A program made the translations under genes and the position numbers. A stretch of 64,000 nucleotides of DNA, taken from assembly GCA_034506255.1 (NCBI GenBank), contig JAPDPX010000004.1, positions 62,001 through 126,000 of the forward strand, read 5' to 3'. The notes below the pieces were generated by a model. It ran no database searches and was not told where the DNA came from. It worked only from the letters and a program-made list of their open reading frames with translations. Source of the stretch: a candidate division KSB1 bacterium. GTDB lineage: Bacteria > Zhuqueibacterota > Zhuqueibacteria > Zhuqueibacterales > Zhuqueibacteraceae. Each line of letters starts with the position of its first letter. Within the stretch, counting starts at the first letter, position 1. Positions 1 to 8,938 of the stretch are shown here, one piece after another.

Positions 1-2
1 CG

Positions 3-1439
3 GGCACTGCCAGCCGGATGCAGGCAGTGGCGCGCACCAACAACCAGAGCGGCACCGCCGGCCTGCCGTTGAACTTTCCGCTGCAAACGAAAGTCACCGA
101 CATCCATGGCAACCCGATTGCAGGCGTGCCGATCAGCTATGTGGTGAAGAAAGGCGGCGGTAATTTTGCCGGACAGGCAGCGGCCACGATCATGACCAAT
201 GCCCAGGGGATCGCGCAAGTGCCATGGACCGTGGGCCCCGGCGCCAATGAAGCGGAAGCCATCGGCACCGGCCTGAGCGGTTCGCCGATCGAATTCCGGG
301 CCACCGGCGTGACCGGCAACAATTTCCCGATTCTCGTCGATGTGCCGGATCAGCAGGCTGTGGAAGGCAACCGCATCGAGTTTGTGATCAGTGCGACCGA
401 TGCCGACAACGAGGCCATACGTTACAGCGCGGCCAATCTGCCGCCCGGTGCGGTTTTCGACTCGCTCGGCACGCGCATCTTCACCTGGCAGACCGATCTC
501 AACAGCGCCGGCCGTTATGAAGTCAGCTTCTTTGCGCGCGATTTGCGCGGCGGCCGGGACGAGGAGATCGTCGTCATCGAAGTGACGAACAAAAACCAAC
601 CACCGGTGATCGTCAGCCGCATTCCGGCCGGCATGCCCGGTGCGCCACAGGACACCACCGTGCTGAGCGGCAGGCTCACCATGCGCGTCAACGCGGTTGA
701 CCCCGACGGTGACGTGTTGAGCTACCGCTGGTATTTGAACGGCGAGCTGACCAGCGCCATCACCAACACCTTCGAGTTTGACAGCAAGATCAAACTCAAT
801 GCGGTGGAAGCCTGGGTGTTCGATCTGGAAGACACGGTGCGCACGCGCTGGACCATCCGCACGCCGGTGCAGCTCGAAACCTTCAGCGCCACCGCAGTGG
901 AGGGCAGGGGCGTGCGCCTGGAATGGGTCACCAGCAGCGAGTCCAACAACGCCGGCTTCAACCTGCTGCGCAGCCGCAGCCGGGACGGCGGGTATGAAAG
1001 CATCAATCTGCAGATCATCACCCCGAGCCAGGATGGCCGCTATTCCTACCTCGACACCGACGTCGAGGTCAACACGCGCTATTTCTACAAGCTCGAGGAC
1101 ATCGATCTCAACGGCAACATTACCGTGCATGGCCCGCTGGAGATCATGGTGGCGCCGCCGTCACGCCTCGATCTGGCACAGAACTATCCGAACCCGTTCA
1201 ACCCGTCCACCAACATCCGCTACCAACTGCCGCAGAACACCCGGGTCAAACTGGTGGTTTACAATCTGATCGGCCAGGAGGTGCGCGAGCTGGTGAACAC
1301 CATCATGCCGGCCGGTTATCATACCGCAGTGTGGGACGGCCGCGACCAGCGCGGCAAGCCGGTGCCCTCGGGCATTTATCACTACCGTCTCGAAGCCGGC
1401 GGCCAGGTGTTGGTGAAACGCATGACCCTGGTCAAATAA
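3..1439 (+). CDS. Secreted multi-domain adhesin-like protein with type IX sorting domain (5' end outside window)
   Basis: The reading frame is open to the left edge (codons from base 3), so the N-terminus and any signal peptide lie outside the window. Counting from the first Met at base 18, an invasin/Big-1-like Ig domain covers about residues 10-85 and a cadherin-like putative Ig domain about 100-190. A further Ig-like domain covers about 195-285 and an Fn3-like domain about 285-375. The last 85 residues are a FlgD-like C-terminal sorting domain: LAQNYPNPFNPSTNI, then GQEVREL, PSGIYHYRL and a terminal KRMTLVK. Proteins built this way are normally exported by Sec, then by the type IX system, and anchored or released at the surface. 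No enzymatic domain is visible in the part present. A strong terminator follows the stop codon. Confidence 0.85.
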   Translation, partial: GTASRMQAVARTNNQSGTAGLPLNFPLQTKVTDIHGNPIAGVPISYVVKKGGGNFAGQAAATIMTNAQGIAQVPWTVGPGANEAEAIGTGLSGSPIEFRATGVTGNNFPILVDVPDQQAVEGNRIEFVISATDADNEAIRYSAANLPPGAVFDSLGTRIFTWQTDLNSAGRYEVSFFARDLRGGRDEEIVVIEVTNKNQPPVIVSRIPAGMPGAPQDTTVLSGRLTMRVNAVDPDGDVLSYRWYLNGELTSAITNTFEFDSKIKLNAVEAWVFDLEDTVRTRWTIRTPVQLETFSATAVEGRGVRLEWVTSSESNNAGFNLLRSRSRDGGYESINLQIITPSQDGRYSYLDTDVEVNTRYFYKLEDIDLNGNITVHGPLEIMVAPPSRLDLAQNYPNPFNPSTNIRYQLPQNTRVKLVVYNLIGQEVRELVNTIMPAGYHTAVWDGRDQRGKPVPSGIYHYRLEAGGQVLVKRMTLVK

Positions 1440-1462
1440 CGGACCGACTCCTCTCACAATAA

Positions 1463-1503
1463 AAGAAAATCCCACCGCTCTTTGGCTGCGGTGGGATTTT
1501 CTT
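1463..1503. terminator. Bidirectional rho-independent terminator
   Basis: A perfect 16-bp stem (AAGAAAATCCCACCGC, 1463-1478, pairs with 1488-1503) with A-rich and T-rich flanks lies between two convergent genes. It can terminate transcripts from both sides. Confidence 0.85.
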
Positions 1504-1672
1504 TTTGGGCAGAAGCCCGGTTTTTCCAATTCGTCCGACAACGACGCACCCCCCGGCAGGGCCGGGCTTGTCAAAGCGTTGCGTTTTGCGAAAGGGCGGG
1601 GAGGCTGCCACGGCCAAGCCATGACGCGGACGGCATTTTCGATGGAAGTGAATGCCTCTCCTCGCCTGTCTT

Positions 1673-4036
1673 CTACTTGGTCAGCAACATGCGCCTGGTG
1701 AGCACCTGCGCGCCGAAACGCAGGCGGCAGAAATAAACGCCCGAAGCCAGCGCCGAACCGTCGAAAGTGACTTCATGACGACCCGCAACCAGATGCTCAT
1801 CAACCAAAACCGCGATTTCCTGTCCCAGCGTGTTGTAGACCGCCAGGCGCGCCGTGCCGTTCTCCGGCAGATTGAACACGATGATGGTGACCGGATTGAA
1901 CGGGTTGGGATAGTTCTGCGCCAGGCTGAATTGCTGCGGCCTCTCCGGATTTTCCGCCACCACCGTGCCACTGCCGGTCTTGAAGCGCCAAACTTCCGAC
2001 CACAAGCTGACACCGATGGCATTCGCAGCCCGCACGCGCCAGAAATAGAAGCGGTTTGCCTCCAGGCCGCTGGCGGCGAAGGAGGTGTCGGTCAGGCCGC
2101 TTTCATTGACCACCAAAGCGGTCGAATCGAAAGTCAGGCTGCGCGCGACCTGCAGGTCATAGGAATGCGCTGCGGCGGAACGCCGCCACTGCAGAACCGG
2201 ATCACGCGCAATCTCCCCCGTGTTGTTGGCCGGATAGACCAGTAACGGTGCTGCCGGGAAGCCCGTGGAGAAGCTGAAAACCGGCGAGAAGGGGCCGGTT
2301 CCGCCGGCATTGCTCGCCCGCACCCGCCAGAAGTATCTGCTTTGTCCCGCCAGCCCGCTGATCGTTTTGAAGGTATCCACCACCCCGGTTTCATTGACCA
2401 GCAACGCGGTCGCAAAGCTGGAGTCGCCGGCAACCTGCACATGATAAGACGTCGCAGCCGTGGGGTAATACCAGCTCAACGTGACACTCGGCGGCAGATC
2501 GCGCGCGCCGTTGGCGGGCAGGGCCAGCAGCGGCGCCGGCGGCGGCACCACCTGAATCACATTGCTCGTTGCGCTCTCATTGAAATTGCGGTCGAGTGCG
2601 GTCACAACATAGTAATGCGGTCCGTTGTCCGTCGGCGTGGGCAATATCGCGGCGTTTTCACCGACCACGGTCGCGATCCTGGCGGGATCTTCGAGATCGC
2701 CGGCCGTGAGGGTGGAGGTGTTGAAATGATAAACGACGTAGCGGGAGGCCGTGTCGCCATCGCCGGCGGGCGGGGGCGCGTCCCAGCGCAGTGCCGCCGG
2801 TGCATCGCCCGCCAGCCGTTCGTAGCGCAGATTTTGTGGCGCATTGGGCAGCAGGCTGTCTTTCCACGCCATCACCGGTGGCAGGGCGTGATACCGAAAG
2901 AGATTGGTGCGCAGGCTGTCGGCGAAACCCTTGCTGTTCTCGCGAAAGTACAAGGCACGGAACATAATGCTGCCCTGCACGCCGGGATTGGCGCGGTTGG
3001 CGCGCACCTGCCGCGGGATTTCATTGGCCGGCCAGTTTGCCGCGCGATAGACGGCCTGGCCGGGATAGAAGTGCCGGCCGTTGCGCTGCGACGCCCACCA
3101 TGGCATGAGCTTGCCGTAATCCTGGCTGCCGCCAAAGGGCCAGTAGAGTTGCGGCGTGATGTAATCGACAATTTGGCGCTGCAGCCAGGCCAGCGCGTCG
3201 CAATAGATCGTGCTGTAGGCATCCAGGCCGGTGATGCCGGGCGGCACCCCGTTTTTCCAGATCCCGAACGGGCTCATGCCGAATTTCACATGCGGCTTGA
3301 CCGTCTGGATGCTGTCATGAATCGTTTGAATGAGCAGATTGACATTGTCGCGCCGCCAGTCACCGAGGTTGGTGAAGCCGCGGCTGTAATTGGCAAAGGT
3401 CGCGGCATCCTGATTGGTGATTTGATTGGGCGGATAGGGATAGAAATAGTCGTCGAAGTGCACGCCGTCAACATCGTAGCGGCTCACCACATCCATCACC
3501 ACGTTGGTGATGTGCTGGCGCACCTGCGGCAGACCGGGATCGAGAAATTTGATGGTGCCGATTTGAATCACCCACTCCGGGTGCTGCACCGAGAGGTGGC
3601 GGGGATCGTTGGGATAATTGCCCACTTCCCGCGAGACGCGGTAGGGATTGAACCAGGCATGCAGTTCCATGCCGCGCCGGTGTGTCTCCTGAATCGCGAA
3701 TTCCAGAGGATCATAGAAGGGCGAGGGCGGGGTGCCCTGGCTGCCGGTGAGCCAGTACGACCACGGCTCGAGCGTGGAGGCGTACATGGCATCCGCCTCC
3801 GAACGCACCTGAAAGATCACGGCATTGATGTGATGGGTTTGCAATTCCTCGAGCAGCCGCACCAGTTCGGCGCGCTGTGCCGCGGGAGTGAGGAACGGCG
3901 AGCTGGGCCAGTCGAGATTGATAACCGTGGCGATCCAGGCGCCGCGAAATTCTCGCTTGGGCGGGAGGAACTGCGCCAAAACAGAAAAAGCATTGATGAA
4001 CAATACAATCGCGCACAGCAATAGCGGTTTTTTCAT
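1673..4036 (-). CDS. GHL10-type glycoside hydrolase (DUF187) with Fn3 repeats and sorting domain
   Basis: The 787-aa product has a signal peptide (MKKPLLLCAIVLFINAFSVL, cut near residue 22) followed by a DUF187/GHL10 TIM-barrel domain, about residues 28-390. Family marks include REFRGAWIATV, FQVRSEADAMY, HAWFNPYR and the acidic segment DGVHFDDYFYPYP. This family acts on cell-wall or other polysaccharides; the substrate cannot be read here. An Fn3 domain (about 400-495) and two further Fn3-like repeats of about 95 residues follow. The end is a type IX sorting domain (SLAQNYPNPFNPVTI to RRMLLTK). I start at ATG 4036, with GAGAGG 4 nt upstream, rather than at an in-frame TTG 12 nt earlier. The start lies 8 bp after the stop of the ATPase gene, so the two are probably co-transcribed. 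Confidence 0.88.
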   Translation of the reverse strand: MKKPLLLCAIVLFINAFSVLAQFLPPKREFRGAWIATVINLDWPSSPFLTPAAQRAELVRLLEELQTHHINAVIFQVRSEADAMYASTLEPWSYWLTGSQGTPPSPFYDPLEFAIQETHRRGMELHAWFNPYRVSREVGNYPNDPRHLSVQHPEWVIQIGTIKFLDPGLPQVRQHITNVVMDVVSRYDVDGVHFDDYFYPYPPNQITNQDAATFANYSRGFTNLGDWRRDNVNLLIQTIHDSIQTVKPHVKFGMSPFGIWKNGVPPGITGLDAYSTIYCDALAWLQRQIVDYITPQLYWPFGGSQDYGKLMPWWASQRNGRHFYPGQAVYRAANWPANEIPRQVRANRANPGVQGSIMFRALYFRENSKGFADSLRTNLFRYHALPPVMAWKDSLLPNAPQNLRYERLAGDAPAALRWDAPPPAGDGDTASRYVVYHFNTSTLTAGDLEDPARIATVVGENAAILPTPTDNGPHYYVVTALDRNFNESATSNVIQVVPPPAPLLALPANGARDLPPSVTLSWYYPTAATSYHVQVAGDSSFATALLVNETGVVDTFKTISGLAGQSRYFWRVRASNAGGTGPFSPVFSFSTGFPAAPLLVYPANNTGEIARDPVLQWRRSAAAHSYDLQVARSLTFDSTALVVNESGLTDTSFAASGLEANRFYFWRVRAANAIGVSLWSEVWRFKTGSGTVVAENPERPQQFSLAQNYPNPFNPVTIIVFNLPENGTARLAVYNTLGQEIAVLVDEHLVAGRHEVTFDGSALASGVYFCRLRFGAQVLTRRMLLTK

Positions 4037-4044
4037 AGCACCTC

Positions 4045-5249
4045 TCAAGAGTTCAAGTTGTCAAGCCAATGTCGCGCCGGCTGCTGCAGAAATTCCTCCA
4101 GCGCAATGCCATCCGGGCCGACCAGCAGGGTCTTGGCCGGCGCAAATGCCCGCTGAAAGGCAGTCATACCCTCAAAATGTCGCCGCCGTCCGCTTTTGAC
4201 CTCGATGCCAAGCAGACGCTCTCCCTGCCGCAGCACAAAATCGACTTCGTGTTTATGATTGCGCCAATAATAAATTTCGTCACCCGTGCCCAGTGCGCTA
4301 TTGACCAGATGTGCGCCCACCGGCGTCTCCACCAAATGTCCCCAGCGTACGGCATCCTGCCGCCAGGTGGCAAAACCCACTCCCGCCGTGGCCGTCAGCA
4401 AAGCATTATTTAAAACCAGCCATTTCGGACTGGAGGCACGCCGGCGCAATGGCGTGCCTTGCCACTTTTGCAAACCTTTGATCAACCCGGCGCTTTCCAG
4501 CAGATGTTGATAATGCGCCAGTGCGGTGGTGTTGCCGGCATCCAGAAGTTGTTCCAAAAGTTTTTGATAAGAAACAACCTGGCCGGCGTATTCCGTGGCC
4601 ATGACGAAAAGCTGACGCAACAGCGCCGGTTTTTCGATGCGGGTGGGCAACAAAATGTCTTTGCTCAAAGTCGTCTCGATCAACGATTCCCGCACATATT
4701 GCGCCCAGCGCCGCTCGTCCGTGATTAAAGCCGCAGCGCCGGGATAGCCGCCAAAATACAAATACTGGTCGAGATTCCAGCCAAATGCCGCCCGACACTC
4801 GGGCCAGGACCAGTGTGTGGCATGCAACTGCTCGAAACGGCCGGCCAGGCTTTCGGTCAATCCGGTTTGCATGAGCAGCGCGGAAGAACCCAAAATGACA
4901 ACGCGAATATCACGCCCCGCGAGGGTGTCCTCGTCCCAGCAGCGTTTGACGGTTTCCGACCAGCGCGTAATTTTTTGCACTTCATCCAAAACCAGCAGGA
5001 CGGGATGGCCGGTTTGCGTCTGCAAACGCGCGCGCTGCCACTGTTGCTCAATCCAAAATGAATCCGGCGGTGCGGTTAAATCGGCGGTGGCGTAATGCGC
5101 GGTCCCCCCCAGCTTTGCAGCACTTGCTGTGCAACTGTGGTTTTGCCGACTTGCCGCGGACCGGTGAGCACCTGGATAAAGCGCCGCGGCTCGCGCAATC
5201 TTGTCAGAAGTGTGCCGGCGACAGGCCTTTGATAATCAGAAGGATGCAT
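4045..5249 (-). pseudogene. AAA ATPase with DUF4143 domain, interrupted by one frameshift
   Basis: Two fragments in different frames together make one AAA+/DUF4143 ATPase of about 400 aa. The first (5249 to 5076) starts MHPSDYQRPVAGTLL and holds Walker A (GPRQVGKTT). It runs out of frame at a run of seven C (5104-5110) and stops at 5076. One added base there restores WGGTAHYATADLTAPPD and joins the second fragment (5025 to 4045), which carries Walker B (VLLVLDEVQK), sensor region VILGSSALL and the C-terminal DUF4143 with a nuclease-like end (HEVDFVLRQGERLLGIEVKSG). Such proteins are widespread and mostly of unknown role. The break could be a real inactivation, slippage in the homopolymer or a sequencing error. 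If only the second part is expressed, it lacks the P-loop. Confidence 0.8.
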
Positions 5250-5334
5250 GATGGCTTGAAAATTTACTCAATGAGCCGGGTAAAAATAGGCAGATGCGCG
5301 CGCAAAAGCAAGCACCCCCAATGCAGCAACAAAA

Positions 5335-5363
5335 AGGGCGCGGAAGAATTTCTCCGCGCCCCG
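5335..5363 (-). terminator. Rho-independent terminator
   Basis: On the minus strand the hairpin GGGGCGCGGAG / TTCCGCGCCC is followed by TTTTT. It sits just after the sorting-domain remnant and is a diverged copy of the terminator at 6390-6420. Confidence 0.75.
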
Positions 5364-5394
5364 GGATTACGTTTGAAGACTCCGTGCCACCTCG

Positions 5395-5562
5395 TTATTT
5401 TAGCAGGCTCATTCTTTTTGCCAACTTTACACCGTTGGAGGTCATTTCGTAGGTGTAAACACCCGCGGCAAGCCGCGAGGCATCGAACGTGACCTTGTGA
5501 GCACCCGCAGACAAATGCTTGTTCACGAGCGTGGCAACCTCCTTGCCCAGCATAATTTTCTG
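5395..5562 (-). pseudogene. Remnant of a type IX sorting domain
   Basis: About 55 codons encode only the tail of a sorting domain: MLGKEVATLVNKHLSAGAH, then VTFDASRLAAGVYTYEM, ending AKRMSLLK and a stop. The rest of the secreted protein is missing. In its place the unrelated zinc-ribbon reading frame runs into this sequence in another frame and stops at 5523. This is a broken gene end left by rearrangement, followed by its own terminator. Confidence 0.75.
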
Positions 5563-6158
5563 ATGATTTCACTGCGCAGCCCCTCCCGGAATTCCACCGG
5601 CAGTGCAAAGGCGGAGGCACTGTAGTCCCATTGGCGTTGGCGGATCATATCGCGCTCGAATTTCCCCGCGCACTCGTCACACAAAGACATGTCGTCCACG
5701 CGACCGTAGGCATCACAGGCTTGGCATCGCCCGTCGTAGCCCGGCCAGTCGTCTTCCTCGTTCGTTTCCATCTCTGCGATGAGGGCCAGCGCCGCGCTCT
5801 CTTCCGGGTTGGTGTAGTAGCTTTTTTCTCCGATATACCAGATGCCGGTCTCACCTCGGTCACTACGTTTGTGGCTGGCACGTTTCGTTTTGCCCTGTGC
5901 CATGAGTCTTTCCAGGCTTTCCCGATCCTCTATTGTCGCCATCCGGCTGAAACGCAGATTGTCGGCGCTGGCCTCGGACTCTTCGTGCCGGAGATGGTCG
6001 CGAATCAAGTCCTTTGATTTCTTGACTGATGCTTCCGTGCTGAAGAACTGCTGAAAATACCCCAGTGCCAGCCGGGGTTCTTCATGCGGCGGTTGTGGCG
6101 GGATGACGCGCGGCCGCTCAAATTCGACCTGGATGATGGTGTTGTAGTGTTGCATCAT
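5523..6158 (-). CDS. Uncharacterised protein with a CxxC-CxxC zinc ribbon
   Basis: I do not recognise a named family. Visible features, numbered from a possible TTG start at 6209, are a P-rich segment RVIPPQPPHEEP (34-45), a charged helical region, and a four-cysteine cluster CQAC...CDEC (Cys162, 165, 177, 180) that probably binds zinc. This is followed by FERDMIRQRQWDYSAS. The start is uncertain: ATG 6158 has GGAGG 11 nt upstream, ATG 6176 and TTG 6209 are alternatives. The last dozen residues (KLCWARRLPRS) are read out of frame from the old sorting-domain remnant, so the natural C-terminus has been replaced. The upstream DNA holds a decayed ATPase start, so the gene sits inside a duplicated and rearranged patch. 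Confidence 0.6.
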   Translation of the reverse strand: MMQHYNTIIQVEFERPRVIPPQPPHEEPRLALGYFQQFFSTEASVKKSKDLIRDHLRHEESEASADNLRFSRMATIEDRESLERLMAQGKTKRASHKRSDRGETGIWYIGEKSYYTNPEESAALALIAEMETNEEDDWPGYDGRCQACDAYGRVDDMSLCDECAGKFERDMIRQRQWDYSASAFALPVEFREGLRSEIIRKLCWARRLPRS

Positions 6159-6239
6159 GGCGATGCAAGCCTCCATTGCTTGATTGCCAACTGAGCGTTG
6201 CCAGCCCAACGTTTTCCTGTGCCTGCTTGCGTGGCGAGT

Positions 6240-6306
6240 TGCGGCGGCTCGCGCGATCCTGCTGGAAGCGTGCCGGTGACAGGCCTTTAACAGCCAAAGG
6301 ATACAT
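6240..6306 (-). pseudogene. Remnant of the 5' end of a second DUF4143 ATPase
   Basis: The minus strand of 6306-6240 resembles the start of the ATPase at 5249 (ATG, CCTT, AAAGGCCTGTC, CCGGCAC, CGCGAGCCG in the same order). It carries a one-base length change near the start that breaks the frame. Similarity extends upstream through the intergenic DNA to the terminator, showing that the whole start region was duplicated. Confidence 0.6.
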
Positions 6307-6389
6307 GCGGGCCAGAGAATCTACGCAATGATCTGAACAATAGTAGGCAGATCACCGCGCAAAAGCAAGCGCCTCAATGCAACAACGAA

Positions 6390-6420
6390 AAGGGCGCGGG
6401 GGGATTCCCCTCGCGCCCTT
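6390..6420 (-). terminator. Rho-independent terminator after the duplicated-propeller gene
   Basis: The hairpin AAGGGCGCGAGGGG / CCCCCCGCGCCCTT on the minus strand is followed by a short TTTT. It lies 33 bp after the stop of the 750-aa gene. Confidence 0.7.
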
Positions 6421-6452
6421 GGGTAAGGCCTGAATTGCTTTCTATCGCCTCG

Positions 6453-8705
6453 CTATTTCACGAACAGCATGCGCTTGGTGAGAACTTCGTTCTCGAATTT
6501 CAGGCGATAGTAGTAGGTGCCGGTGGCCAGGCCGGTGGCATCGAAGGTCAAGTTGTGGTTGCCGGGCGCCATCATCTGATCGACCAGAGTGGCGACCTGG
6601 CGGCCCATCATGTCGAACACCACCACTTGCACGCGCCCCTGCTTTTGCAGACTGAAGGGGATCGTGGTCTGCGGGTTGAATGGGTTTGGATAATTCTGGA
6701 ACAACTGGAAGGTTTGCACATAGGCCCAGTTGCTTTCCCGGCCTTCCACGCTGGTGCCCACACGCATGAACTTCTGCACGATTGGATAGTCGCTGGCGCC
6801 GAAGCAGAGCACGTAGGCGATGTTGCGATTCGGGCTGAAGGCAATGCCGCGCGGCCGCTCGTTGGCATTCGCGGGAGTGTTGAACTGCCATTCGATCCAA
6901 TCAACGATTTCCTTGGTCGCCGGATCATAGGCATACCAAACATTCGGCTTCCAGAAAGTCGTCGCGCCCGGGAAACGATTGGGTAGATCATTGTAAGAGC
7001 CGGCGCTGAACCAGAGCTGGGTGCCGTTGGGATCCCACACCACGGATTCGCTGTCAAAGCCCTTCAACAGGGTGTCGGTGACAGCGAAGGCTGAGAATTC
7101 ATCCGGGCGGGTGTACTTGTAAACGGCGTGATTGGTGTAACCGCACCAGTAGATGGTGTTGCCATCTTTAGAGACTTCAAAGCTGCGCGAGAAGCCCTTG
7201 GAACTATCCACGGCGTTGCCCAGGAAGTTGAAATCCTTGTCGAAGATCTTGATGGCGTTCGGTGGTACGACGGGCGCGGTGAAGACGTTGCCCTGGGCAT
7301 CGACGGCGGGTGCGGTGAGCGTGACGCCCGTTGTCGGCACCACTTTGGCCATGCCGGCGCCGGTCTTGTAGTTGATGCGATAAAGTGCATCGAAATGGGC
7401 CGCCAGAATGTTGCCTTCATGGTCAGTGCGCAGGCCGCGGGCGCTGTTGAACAGCGTGTCGGTTACGCTGCCAATCGTCAGGGTTTTGATCGGTGAGAAC
7501 GGTGCCGGGCTGCCATCGGGGTTGAAGACATAGATCGCGCGCGTGGCTCTTTTGGTGCCGGCCGCGGTGGTAATGCTGTCACTGGCGCCGAAGAATTGCA
7601 CCCAGACTTTGCCATCGGGGTCAACCGCAACGCCGTGTCCGCCCGAAAAGCCCTTGAAGTTGTCGTTTGGGAAATTGCTTTTCGAGGTGGCCGGGAAACT
7701 GCTTTGCAGGCGTTCGAACTTCTGCACGATCGGATAATTGCTGGCGCCGAAGCAAGTCACGTAGGCGGTGTTGCCATCCGGGCTGAAGGCGATGCCGCGC
7801 GGCCGCTCGTTGACATTTGCCGGCGTGTTCAACTTCCACTCGATCTCATCCACCACTTTGTTGTTCACCGGGTCGTAGGCGTACCAGGTGTTGGGTTTCC
7901 AGTAGGTGGTGGCGCCGGGGAAACGGTTGGGCAGGTCGTTGTAGGAGCCGGCACTGAACCAAAGCAGTGTGCCGGTCGGGTCCCACACCACGGATTCGCA
8001 GTCAAAGCCCTTCAACAGGGTGTCGGTGACAGCGAAGGCGGAGAATTCATCCGGGCGGGTGTACTTGTAAACGGCGTGATTGGTGTAACCGCACCAGTAG
8101 ATGGTGTTGCCATCTTTAGAGACTTCAAAGCTGCGCGAGAAGCCCTTGGAACTATCCACAGCGTTGCCCAGGAAATTGAAATCCTTGTCGAAGATCTTGA
8201 TGGCGTTCGGTGGTACGACGGGCGCGGTGAAGACGTTGCCCTGGGCATCGACGGCGGGTGCGGTGAGCGTGACGCCCGTTGTCGGCACCACTTTGGCCAT
8301 GCCGGCGCCGGTCTTGTAGTTGATGCGATAAAGTGCATCGAAATGGGCCGCCAGAATGTTGCCTTCATGGTCAGTGCGCAGGCCGCGGGCGCTGTTGAAC
8401 AGCGTGTCGGTTACGCTGCCAATCGTCAGGGTTTTGATCGGTGAGAACGGTGCCGGGCTGCCATCGGGGTTGAAGACATAGATCGCGCGCGTGGCTCTTT
8501 TGGTGCCAGCCGCGGTGGTGATGCTGTCACTGACACCGAAGAACTGCACCCAGACCTTGCCGTCGGGGTCGACCGCGATGCCGTGTCCGCCCGAACTGCC
8601 TTTGAAATTGTCATTAGGAAAATTGCCGGCGAATTTCCATTGCGCCTGGCTGCTGGTTGCCGCCAGCGCGAGGACGACAACCAAGGCTGATAGCCATTTA
8701 GACAT
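6453..8705 (-). CDS. Secreted protein with two near-identical propeller-like halves and sorting domain
   Basis: The 750-aa product has a signal peptide (MSKWLSALVVVLALAATSSQ) and two copies of a 316-residue module, about 29-344 and 345-660. Each contains WD/NHL/SMP-30-like strands: AVDPDGKVWVQFFG, GLRTDHEGNILAAHF, SKDGNTIYWCGYTNHAVYKY and GIAFSPDGNTAYV. A beta-propeller fold is inferred from these regularly spaced DPDG/SPDG turns. The end is a type IX sorting domain (QLFQNYPNPFNPQTTI to KRMLFVK). The two modules are nearly identical over their middle 160 residues and clearly diverged at their ends. AGGGAG lies 6-7 nt before the ATG. The gene follows the TonB/PorV cluster in the same direction after 233 bp and may belong to its output. 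Ligand or activity is unknown. Confidence 0.85.
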   Translation of the reverse strand: MSKWLSALVVVLALAATSSQAQWKFAGNFPNDNFKGSSGGHGIAVDPDGKVWVQFFGVSDSITTAAGTKRATRAIYVFNPDGSPAPFSPIKTLTIGSVTDTLFNSARGLRTDHEGNILAAHFDALYRINYKTGAGMAKVVPTTGVTLTAPAVDAQGNVFTAPVVPPNAIKIFDKDFNFLGNAVDSSKGFSRSFEVSKDGNTIYWCGYTNHAVYKYTRPDEFSAFAVTDTLLKGFDCESVVWDPTGTLLWFSAGSYNDLPNRFPGATTYWKPNTWYAYDPVNNKVVDEIEWKLNTPANVNERPRGIAFSPDGNTAYVTCFGASNYPIVQKFERLQSSFPATSKSNFPNDNFKGFSGGHGVAVDPDGKVWVQFFGASDSITTAAGTKRATRAIYVFNPDGSPAPFSPIKTLTIGSVTDTLFNSARGLRTDHEGNILAAHFDALYRINYKTGAGMAKVVPTTGVTLTAPAVDAQGNVFTAPVVPPNAIKIFDKDFNFLGNAVDSSKGFSRSFEVSKDGNTIYWCGYTNHAVYKYTRPDEFSAFAVTDTLLKGFDSESVVWDPNGTQLWFSAGSYNDLPNRFPGATTFWKPNVWYAYDPATKEIVDWIEWQFNTPANANERPRGIAFSPNRNIAYVLCFGASDYPIVQKFMRVGTSVEGRESNWAYVQTFQLFQNYPNPFNPQTTIPFSLQKQGRVQVVVFDMMGRQVATLVDQMMAPGNHNLTFDATGLATGTYYYRLKFENEVLTKRMLFVK
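6726..8621 (-). repeat. Tandem direct repeat, period 948 bp, inside the 750-aa gene
   Basis: Copy 1 is 8621-7674 and copy 2 is 7673 to about 6726. About 490 bp (7060-7550 against 8008-8498) differ at only a handful of positions, while the outer parts of the copies differ much more. The period is exactly 316 codons, so the frame is kept. Confidence 0.9.
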
Positions 8706-8938
8706 AGCTTTCTCCCTTCACGAAGATGAATTGGATGGATACTGATGAAGAATTATCAGACGCAGCAAACGTTCTTTCTTGCTCAGCCTCCTTTCCTGAT
8801 TGCATAGACACCTTGCTCCCTAGCGGGCCGCCCTTTGTAGTCCCGATCCCTTGGGGATCGCTGTTGATGCCAATCAACTCACAGGCTGGAGCAATGCCCC
8901 ACCAGGGGGCAGGGTTACGAAATCACGGTAGCAGAGCG

